Below are positions 57,168-64,000 of a stretch of DNA of 64,000 nt, one piece after another. The notes under the pieces are model-generated. The model was given only the letters and a program-made list of their open reading frames with translations. It did not search any database and was not told where the DNA came from. The position numbers were made by a program, and so were the translations under genes. The DNA is from Agrypnia vestita (Eukaryota > Arthropoda > Insecta > Trichoptera > Phryganeidae): NCBI GenBank assembly GCA_016648135.1, contig JADDOH010001576.1, positions 62,001 through 126,000 on the forward strand, given 5' to 3'. Within the stretch, counting starts at the first letter, position 1. Every line of letters begins with the position of its first letter.

Positions 57168-57470
57168 TTTTTATTTTACTCCATTTCTCATTTACTAGTT
57201 GAAACAGGTTTGGCGCTTACCCCACGCGTTGGGCTTGAGTCGGGCGACGCTAAGAAAAGGGAGTAATAAAAATTTCGAAAAATCCAAAATTATACTATAA
57301 TTATTAATTTTTTAAAGCGTAAGATAATTTTTATCGTCGCCACGAGTCTACCAGCAAAGTTTCAGCTCGATTGGATCACGGAAAAGGGGTTAAAAATCGA
57401 TCCAAAGTTTTTTCGACGGACAAGCAAGCAGACGCTACGAGTTAAATGAAAGGGAGTAATAAAGAGGTTT
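57168..57470 (-). repeat. CTCCC-ended repeat family, copy 4
   Basis: Minus orientation; contains CTCGATTGGATCACGGAAAA, ATCGATCCAAAGTTTTTTCG, and ends GAAAGGGAGTAATAA. Lacks the 200-bp middle seen in copies 2, 3 and 5. Confidence 0.65.
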
Positions 57471-58110
57471 AAATAAAAGTGCAAAAATTTTATTACAAAA
57501 ACTTTTAAATGCCTAGATTATGCAATGCAATATGTTTAAACGAAATCATGTTTGTATTCCCACCAAAATATGTTTAAATGAAATCATGTATGGAAATCCA
57601 TTCTTAACGACGGTAAAATCTTTTCAAAATCAGCCCCTAATAACTCGATTCCAAGTACAGACGCAGTAAATGAACAAATTAATATAACTAACAATAACGG
57701 AATTTCCAACAATAATAGAAGAATTACCAGGTCACAAAGTAAATTCAGCAATTAGCCTCGCATTCGGCTTCACTTGGATCTCGACTTCTGGAGTGAACGG
57801 GTGTGCTTGCCATCAATTCAAAACAGAACTCGAAATACAAGGCGAAAAATCCCTTTGAAAATGGCCAGTGCTTTCTGTCCGAAACGTTGGGTACAATATA
57901 ACAGTCTTTCTCAAGTCTACAATACGCGGGCTATCCTAGAAAATAATCCTTCATCTTTTACCCGCGAAAATCTTAATATATATATATATATTACTAAACA
58001 TATTTTTCATTTATTTAAGGAAACGAGTCCCGTGATATTTGATACGAAATAAATAAATGAAATAAAGAGAAACACACAAAAAAAAAATCACACAAAAACA
58101 CACTGAAAAA
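57471..58110. other. Unassigned DNA
   Basis: 57640-58050 contains an open stretch (ITNNNGISNNNRRITRSQSK, then WVQYNSLSQVYNTRAILENN in another frame) that may be a transposon coding remnant. No family assigned. Confidence 0.3.
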
Positions 58111-58116
58111 GTAAAC

Positions 58117-58165
58117 GCTGGAACCTGGATTCGAACCACGGACCTCTGTTCGGATTACTTCACCG
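58117..58165 (-). repeat. tRNA-like 3' half, inverted relative to 58250
   Basis: Minus strand GAGGTCCGTGGTTCGAATCC, AGGTTCCAGC is identical to the 3' half of the cloverleaf at 58250-58322. The 5' half is replaced by TTCGGTGAAGTAATCCGAA, another hairpin. Confidence 0.6.
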
Positions 58166-58249
58166 AATAAGAATGGAATAATATAAATAAGTGAATTAAT
58201 AATTCAAAGAGAAACATATAACTATCAAATATTGACGACTTGTTAAGTC

Positions 58250-58322
58250 GCTGGGATAGTGAAATTGGTAACACGCTGTGCGCGAAACACAGAGGTCCGT
58301 GGTTCGAATCCAGGTTCCAGCA
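58250..58322 (+). tRNA. tRNA-like cloverleaf, likely pseudogene (anticodon reads CGA, G at position 33)
   Basis: 73 bases fold as a tRNA: acceptor GCTGGGA with TTCCAGC (7 pairs, one G-T), D arm GTG/CAC around AATTGGTA, anticodon stem CTGTG/CACAG around CGCGAAA, variable AGGTC, T arm CGTGG/CCAGG (one mismatch) around TTCGAAT, discriminator A. Boxes A and B are good. Position 33 is G instead of the universal U. The apparent anticodon CGA would mean serine, but the long serine variable arm is absent. So it is more likely a tRNA pseudogene or SINE head. Confidence 0.55.
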
Positions 58323-58387
58323 TTTAATATTTCAGTTTTATTATTTGATATTTGTGTGTTTCTCTTTATTTCTTTTATTTATTTCGT

Positions 58388-58390
<3 letters not shown>

Positions 58391-58425
<35 letters not shown>

Positions 58426-58592
58426 AAAAGAAAATAGGCGCGCCGACTGTGTCGTTGAGTTCAGAAGGTTCCGGAAAAACCTCCTCTAGAAAGTTCTGGA
58501 AGGAGAAGGTTCTAGAAAATTCGCGAAAGTTCTATGACGGTCCAAACAGTGCACTAAAAATCAACGCGTGCGAAGCCGCATGGCACTGCTAG
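58391..58592 (+). mobile_element. Helitron-like short element
   Basis: (AT)n, then ACATAAAAAGAAAATAGGCG, GAAGGTTCTAGAAAATTCGC, and 3' GCGTGCGAAGCCGCATGGCA, CTGCTAG|T. A shortened relative of 51131-51650, with the terminal hairpin weakened (CCGCATGG). Confidence 0.6.
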
Positions 58593-58789
58593 TAATTACT
58601 ATAAAAATCAGTCACACGAAGCAAGACCAGCGATACATAATCTTTTGATTTATTCATGTTTCTCATTTAAACAATCAATTTATTTATTAATGTACCTATA
58701 ATGTTTTGAAAATGTTCTATTATATTTTTAATTGCATATCTTATACCTTATAAAAATACCAGGTCACTATCATCTATAATTATTTATTA

Positions 58790-59215
58790 AATAGTTTGCA
58801 GTGGAGATGAGATCCCTTAGACGCATGTGTGCAAATTCATTTATGATAGAGTAAAGAATGAAGATTAGGAATTAGGAATGAATATAAAGCTGATCTTAGA
58901 ATAATTCATAGAATTAAAAAAGGGTCGCTCAGATGGTTTGGGCATGTTGAGCGAATGAATGAGGAAAGAATGGTAAGAAAGATATATAACGCGAGTGTCA
59001 GCTGGCCAGAAAGAGAGGGCGACCGCGAAAGACGTGGCATGGCCAGATTAACCAGATACTGGAAGATGGTCTCGTTAGAAGTCTCAACAACCATCGAGCT
59101 TGCATGCGAAGATGAATGTGGATGAGGCGAGAGTTGTATGTCAGGACAGAAGAGTGTTGCGCTATATCCTCTCTGCCTACCCCCACGGAAAAAGGCGTGA
59201 TGGTAAGTAAGTTAG
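58790..59215 (+). pseudogene. RTE-like LINE 3' end, second copy of the 49530 subfamily
   Basis: VEMRSLRRMC, then KGSLRWFGHVERMNEERMV, broken by shifts, ending QKSVALYPLCLPP-like frame and a GTAAGTAAGTTAG tail. More decayed than 49530-49945. Confidence 0.65.
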
Positions 59216-59308
59216 AATAAAAATGTCCTTAGGTTTTCACGGCCGTTCAGAATCTTCTGTATATAGTTTTCTGGGATATTCTGCCGTGTATATGTGACCT
59301 CTCTGTCC

Positions 59309-59343
59309 AACGTTTCGGATCTCATTGCAGGGTCCATCATCAG
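59309..59343 (-). ncRNA. Hammerhead-like motif, family 1 (left arm)
   Basis: Minus strand: CTGATGA, T, GGACCC, TGCAAT, GAGATCC, then GAAACGTTGG. The core is intact, ending GAAACGTT; stem II pairs with one bulge and one weak pair. Confidence 0.65.
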
Positions 59344-59577
59344 GGCTGATGTGATGAGTGAGTGTTGAAGTGTAGGTTAAGTATTGCCTTGCAATACCGT
59401 ACCGACATCCGTTAGTAGATACATAACACACTATATCAAGACACACACACCCTGCTTTCGACCCGGTACTGCAATCCAGTACTTAACATAACACAATCTT
59501 AGAGACACCCTGACTTCGGTACGGTATTGCAAGGCAATACTTAACCTACACTTCAACACTCACTCATCACATCAGCC

Positions 59578-59614
59578 CTGATGATGGACCCTGCAATGGG
59601 ATCCGAAACGTTGG
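59578..59614 (+). ncRNA. Hammerhead-like motif, family 1 (right arm)
   Basis: CTGATGA, T, GGACCC, loop TGCAAT, GGGATCC, GAAACGTTGG. Core intact; stem II has three G-C pairs, a bulged A and three more pairs. Mirror image of 59309-59343. Confidence 0.7.
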
Positions 59615-60119
59615 CCAGAGAGGTCACATAAACACGGCAGAATATCCCAGAAAACTATTCACAGAAGTTAGAATAAGAATTTTAAGGTTATTTAGTACCC
59701 CTTTCGGGAACAAGAGTGTTAAATTAACATGAACCGGAAGTATTAAATGCCTTGTTTTGTGATGTTATATAATTGATGATAATATTCAGAAGCCTTTTAA
59801 TTTTTAATTGATGGTGATTTAGTTCTCTTTGATGGTATTTAAATAAGATAAAAGCAAATTCTCAAAGACGGAATCAGGAAAATATTACACAGCACGTTTT
59901 GCCGATTAAGCTCGTTTGAAATTCCCATGTTAAATATAAATCTGTCGTATCGTCTCATTTCGCAAACGTAATGTGAAATAGTTATTAAATATTATTGTTT
60001 AATTAAGAGTAAATTGAATGACTATGTACCAGAGCTCAATAGGCTTTCCAACAGAGTTTTAAATGAGACAAAACCTGTTAATTGTTGATATAATTAATAA
60101 GAACCTATCAAGTTTGTGT

Positions 60120-60640
60120 TTACTGGGGTATTATGCCGTGTTGTTACGACCTTTCGGGCCGACGTTTCAGATCCCACTGCAGGGCTGATGTGTTGTTGTG
60201 AATGTTGGCGTTGTGGTTAAGTATTGGCTTGCAATACCGTGCCAAAGTCATGATGTGTTGTATTGCGTTGTGTGTATGATTCATCTGTTGTCTGATCACT
60301 ATCTCTGCGGAGTCTGCGAAGAGAATGACTTTGAAGCGCCGGATACCAAGATGTTTTTAATTTGAGACCATCATCTCTATTAATATTTATCGGGTGCTTG
60401 TAGATTTCTAGTGCTTCCTTGATAAGACGCGCATGGTGACTCTTGGGCTTTCCGAGGATTTTCGGTTCGAATGCAAAATGATGGTCGGTATCCAGAAAAT
60501 GCTCAGCCAGTGCTGATTTTTCTGGATGCCCCGATGATGGACCCTGCAATGTCGGCCCGAAAGGTCATAATACCCCAGTAAACACAAACTTGAAGATTCT
60601 GAGTGGCCATGAAAACCTAAGAACATTCTTAATAAGAACG
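60120..60640 (-). pseudogene. Penelope-like element: GIY-YIG C-terminus and terminal repeat
   Basis: Minus-strand 110-codon frame (60549-60217): EKSALAEHFLDTDHHFAFEP, KPKSHHARLIKEALEIYKHP, NRDDGLKLKTSWYPAL. This is the well-conserved end of Penelope proteins (helical half of GIY-YIG with the catalytic-region HARL..EA.EI pattern). On both sides are pieces of the family-1 terminal repeat (GGCCCGAAAGGTCG, GATGATGGACCCTGCAATG), but the ribozyme core is broken in each. The upstream repeat piece is fused directly to the coding end, so this is an internal-deletion derivative. Confidence 0.82.
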
Positions 60641-60695
60641 TACTTTGTTTTCACCACTATTTTGTTGAAAATACTAATATGTTAAGGCCTCTTCA

Positions 60696-60960
60696 TCAGG
60701 ATACGACGTATACTAAAAATTCTTCTTCTTCCTTGGCTGTTGGGGTCGGCTCTTCTCCTTCTCGGGCTGTATCTTCTTCGGTTCTGGGAATCGAGGTATC
60801 GAGGCCGTTTCTCTGCAGGATTTTGGAGCATTGAGTCATCCAGGAGTTCTTTGGTCTTCCTCTGGATGACTGTCGATGAGGCTCCACAAACGTTGCCTGC
60901 TTCACCGTGTGGTCTGATGGTCTCCGTCTTATGTGCCCGTACCATCGTTCATGTCCGTTA
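60696..60960 (-). pseudogene. RTE-like LINE C-terminal remnant
   Basis: Minus strand: RWYGHIRRRPSDHTVKQATF, then RQSSRGRPKNSWMTQCSKIL. The R.G.RPK.SW pattern fits RTE-like C-termini. The tail is a GAAGAAGAA run at about 60721-60731. Confidence 0.6.
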
Positions 60961-60964
60961 CAGC

Positions 60965-61260
60965 TAAGCTACCACGAATGCGTGAACTTTAAATCCTATA
61001 TTCTTTATAATCAATTCTGGGCAACTTCTAAAGATTTCAATGTAGTTTTGAATGCACCACCCCATTAGATAATACCATATTGTAAAACTGACCGGACTAG
61101 AGCGTAATATAGTGTAATAGTAGTAATAGTGTCTTTAACAATTTTATTCCTAAAATATTTCTTATTTCAATAAATACATATATGAGTTTTTTCATTCTTT
61201 CTACAGTTTTATCGATTTGTATTTTCCATTTAATATTAGAGTCAACTATTATTTCTAAAT
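60965..61260 (-). pseudogene. LINE reverse-transcriptase remnant (thumb region)
   Basis: Minus strand: VDSNIKWKIQIDKTVERMKK, LIYVFIEIRNILGIKLLKTL, frameshift, then ALVRSVLQYGII, a stop, and WGGAFKT in decayed form. Same position in the protein as LVRPILEYASVIW at 40180. Confidence 0.6.
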
Positions 61261-61272
61261 ATTAATACTATT

Positions 61273-62190
61273 TTTACTCCCTTTATATTAACTCGTAACG
61301 TATGCTTGCTTGCTTGCCTGCTTGCCGTCGAAAAAACTTTTCCCGTGATCCAATCGAGCTGAAACTTGGCAAGTAGACTCGTGGCGACAATCAAGAAGAT
61401 CTATCAAATTTTCGTTAAAAAATTAATAATTATAGTATAATTTCGGATTTTTAGAAATTTTATTGGTTTTTTAAAATTTGAATCATTAGAAAAGTTTGAT
61501 TACTAGCATAGCGGCCCGATAACGTCGCGGAATATTTTCTAAATTTGAATTACTCCGTCGGTATACATAATAGGTACTTCACTACGAATGTCGAAAATCT
61601 AAATTGACTGACAAATGTTTTTAGAATTTAATCTTCAAAGCATGAAGTGTCTTATCAAAGCTCAAAACATCTGACATTTTAGAAATATATTAAATTACTG
61701 TAAGTTTAGTGTTGTGTTATATGTTTTAATTCGTCTTTAATTGTTGTTATATTTTACAAAGAAAGGGAGCATAATAAAAACTTCGTTTTTATGTGTTTCT
61801 TTTTTACTTCCTTTCTTTTAACTCGTGGCGTCTGCTCGCTTGCTTGACGAAAAAACTTTGGATAGATTTTTAACCCTTTTCCCGTGATCCAATCGAGCTG
61901 AAACTTTGCAAGGAGACTCATGGCAACGATAAAGAAGATTTATCAAATATTCGTTAAAAAAAAATAATTATAGTATAATTTTGGATTTTTCAAATTTTTA
62001 ATGGTTTTTCATCCAACTTAGTAAGTTGAATGGAGAATCCGACGCATGTGGTGGACACGAAACCCGAAAATGAGAAAGGTAGTATTGTAAAAACTTGGTT
62101 TTTATGGGTTACTTTTTACTTCCTTTCTTTTAATTCGTAGCGTCTGCTTGTCGCTTGTCTGCCGAAAAAACTTTGGATCGATTTTTAATA
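61273..62190 (+). repeat. CTCCC-ended repeat family, three copies in tandem (copies 5-7)
   Basis: Copy 5 61273-61805 (full), copy 6 61806-62115 (middle replaced), copy 7 62116-62190 (start only). Each begins TTTACTCCCTTTxxTTTAAC-like and GCGTCTGCTTGCTTGC-like; copies 5 and 6 end in AATAAAAACTTGGTTTTTAT-like sequence, directly followed by the next unit. Confidence 0.7.
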
Positions 62191-62224
62191 GATAATACGA
62201 GAGTGTGGTGGACTATGAATGAGT

Positions 62225-62252
62225 ATAGATATATATATATATATATATATAG
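62225..62252. repeat. (AT)n microsatellite
   Basis: AT dinucleotide run followed by AGAGAGTGAGG. Confidence 0.85.
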
Positions 62253-62254
62253 AG

Positions 62255-62550
62255 AGTGAGGCTCCGTGTGTTTTTCCGAGAAACGATTCTCGACGAATTT
62301 CGTTGAATTCTCATTCAACGTCATCAGGAGGACGACCTTTACCCGCGGAGGCAGAGGGCGGACTGATTACTGCTTTCGAGGGCGTAGATTATATGCACTT
62401 TGTTCGGACTGATTAGGTGCCGCTTCCCAGGGCGTGGAGTGTTCTCTTCTCCTACAATAGAGGTCGCCAGTGTGCAATATGCACTAGTTACGTCGGCGGA
62501 TTTTACTGTGACTTCTCTCAAGGGTTGAATCAATGGCGTAATTTTCATGT
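62255..62550. mobile_element. Penelope-like terminal repeat, family 5 (single arm)
   Basis: TGTTTTTCCGAGAAACGATT and TACCCGCGGAGGCAGAGGGC align with 38370-38470. The opposite arm is not seen before 62550. Confidence 0.5.
62291..62327 (-). ncRNA. Hammerhead-like motif, family 5 (intact core)
   Basis: Minus strand: CTGATGA, C, arm GTTGAAT, loop GAG, arm ATTCAAC (after one A), GAAATTCGTC. The core CTGATGA...GAAA is intact, unlike the copy at 38402, but stem III is changed (ATTCGT instead of ACGT). Confidence 0.6.
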
Positions 62551-62916
62551 ATAATCATTGTCTATTTTAGTGTCGTCATTGACATATTATGAGGGGTACC
62601 TAATCTCTTTTATCGTTTCGTTATACATCCTGCGTATTATCATTCCCCTGTGGACAAAATCCAGTAATAATATTCCGAAGACCAATAGACCTTTATTTGC
62701 TAATTTTCAGACCTCTCAGCCACCAGAAACACCACAATTGTTTGAAATTCTTCAACAAAGTTTAAAGTTTACACGGTTCCAGGCAATAGAGCAGTGACAC
62801 CTTGCACACGGAATGAGCTACGTTGCCACATTTGCTGAATTTCGCATAATGTCGCTCGTTCGTCTGCTTTATCGTCCACTGGCTTATGAAAATAATACGA
62901 CAGATTTTTTTCATGG
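62551..62916. other. Unassigned DNA
   Basis: Short open frames at 62558-62797 and 62813-62998 show no family features. Confidence 0.4.
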
Positions 62917-63700
62917 GAGCAACACAAAAGAATCTACGGTTAAGAGACCCCAGTACACGATTTTCGTATTTGCTCTCGATTTGCTAAATTTAACGTAAAC
63001 TTATTAAATCATTTTGCAAAACCCATAGTAAAGCTCCGTAAAATTTCATATTTTGGTCATACAATGAGAGGCGAAAAGTACTCCATCCTTCAGCTCGTCA
63101 TGAAGGGGAAGATTGAGGGTCGCAGAGGGGTCGGAAGGAGGCGGCATTCCTGGCTTCGAAACATCCGAGAGTGGACCGGGATAAGAAGCGTGGAAGAGCT
63201 GTTCCGCACTGCCCTGGACAGGGAAACTTTCTCCCAGATGATCGCCGACATATGAAGAAGAAGAAAACCCATAGCTAAACAGGCTTTTAATCAATTTTAT
63301 TATGATAGATCCATTTACTCTCGAAGCATTTCCTTAAAAAAATAAGGACAAATATATTGTTATTTAAATTTTATTATTTTTCAAACGTTATACAATCAAT
63401 TTGTAAATAAAATATATGGTCTTTATTTGAAAATATAGAGATTTAGTGTACCAAAGATAACTCTATCGCATGATCACTAAAATAGTGTTTCGGGGTTATA
63501 ATTTTTTTAATGTTATAGCAATATATTTGTTAATATTTTTTTAAGGAAATGCTTCAAGAGTGATTGGATCGATCATAATAAAATTGATTAAAAGCCTGTT
63601 TAGCTATGGGTTTTGCAAAATGATTTAATAAGTTTACGTTAAATTTAGCAAATCGATAGCAAATACGAAAATCATGTACTGGGGCCTCTTAAACCCGACA
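62917..63700. mobile_element. Inverted pair of pogo-like MITE pieces, left one split by a LINE
   Basis: 62917-63028 and 63264-63345 are minus-orientation parts of the 7091-7511 family; 63430-63700 is a plus-orientation part. The left piece is interrupted by the RTE copy at 63029-63263. The two pieces together form an imperfect large palindrome. Confidence 0.7.
63029..63263 (+). pseudogene. Young RTE-like LINE insertion with 11-bp target duplication
   Basis: Encodes MRGEKYSILQLVMKGKIEGR, RGVGRRRHSWLRNIREWTGI, ELFRTALDRETFSQMIADI, stop, then a GAAGAAGAAG tail. AAAACCCATAG flanks it at 63018-63028 and 63264-63274. 5' truncated to about 75 codons with no stops. Confidence 0.88.
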
Positions 63701-64000
63701 ATTCAACACATGAAAGACCTTCGCCATAAACTGAACAAATTGTCTCGGATCTGTGCCAAAATTGAATGAAAAATGTGATTGAAATAATTCGTATGCGAGA
63801 TGTACGATATTATTTTTTCACAGTATGTGTCATGGCCATGGGAGGAATGAAAGAAAAAAAAAACAATCTAATAAGCGATTTATTATCTTATATAAATTAA
63901 CCATTCAATGTACAAAGTCACTTATAAAACGAATTAAACTCAACGCTATTTTTAAATTACACTATTTAGCAGTATATCACTCGTAAAAAACACTTTATTA
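63701..64000. other. Unassigned DNA; possible family G end at the window edge
   Basis: 63930-64000 (ACGCTATTTTTAAATTACAC, TATCACTCGT, ACACTTTAT) resembles 51940-51995. The element runs off the window. Confidence 0.4.

Larger units (their letters stand above)
59226..59665. mobile_element. Head-to-head Penelope terminal repeats forming a 440-bp palindrome
   Basis: Left half AGTTTTCTGGGATATTCTGC ... AAGTATTGCCTTGCAATACC; the right half is its inverted copy, GGTATTGCAAGGCAATACTT ... GCAGAATATCCCAGAAAACT. The arms are about 180 bp around a 110-bp spacer. Each arm holds one hammerhead-like motif, on opposite strands. Confidence 0.75.

Noticed and set aside
60676..60705. CTGATGAAGAGGCCTTAAC on the minus strand as a hammerhead
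   Set aside because: No pairing arm plus GAAA at the required distance.
1..64000. CRISPR arrays, operons, bacterial promoters or phage genes
   Set aside because: No spaced direct repeats of CRISPR type and no polycistronic layout; GT-AG introns and the transposon content show eukaryotic nuclear DNA.

Overview
This window looks like a transposon-dense stretch of an insect nuclear genome. It is AT-rich, has GT-AG introns, and holds two recognisable host genes whose coding exons are small islands in repeat-filled DNA. The transposon mix (RTE-like and jockey/CR1-like LINEs, Penelope-like elements, Helitron-like ends, many TIR elements and tRNA-headed SINEs) and a monoamine transporter unlike Drosophila DAT fit a lepidopteran or another non-dipteran insect. 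The order is an inference; no single sequence here proves it.

Host genes. (1) The 3' end of a DEK homologue lies on the + strand at 1624-4184: an acidic/basic linker exon, a DEK C-terminal-domain exon, and a probable tiny last exon (two codons plus stop). (2) Eight consecutive exons of an SLC6 monoamine transporter lie on the - strand at 28323-21443. All splice phases agree, giving 303 residues from TM6 to the C-terminal tail. The family signature is NET/DAT-like, and a phenolamine/octopamine transporter is a good candidate. Its 5' exons and final exon were not found. One exon-like - strand frame near 44.5 kb and a few other short open frames remain unassigned.

Repeat landscape. 1-5.6 kb: right part of a hAT-like element, the DEK exons, and two Penelope-type palindromes in the last DEK intron. 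5.6-21 kb: TIR elements, including a three-level nest at 11.8-13.2 kb. 21-28.3 kb: the transporter, with repeats in its introns. 28.5-36.2 kb: TIR elements, a SINE, a palindrome with a hammerhead-like motif, a 27-bp minisatellite, and a complete 1,720-bp hAT-like element with a perfect 8-bp target duplication. 37-64 kb: no confirmed host exon; mostly 5'-truncated LINE ends, Penelope remnants, Helitron-like ends, a tandem cluster of an unnamed repeat, and an almost complete tRNA cloverleaf.

The most interesting pattern is a set of about ten hammerhead-ribozyme-like motifs (CTGANGA, hairpin, GAAA) from at least six sequence families. They sit in Penelope-type terminal regions, several inside large palindromes, and nearly all carry one extra nucleotide before stem II. 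Other points of interest are a three-copy, internally deleted DNA transposon that keeps a 51-residue transposase-like N-terminus, and two near-identical inverted LINE tails.
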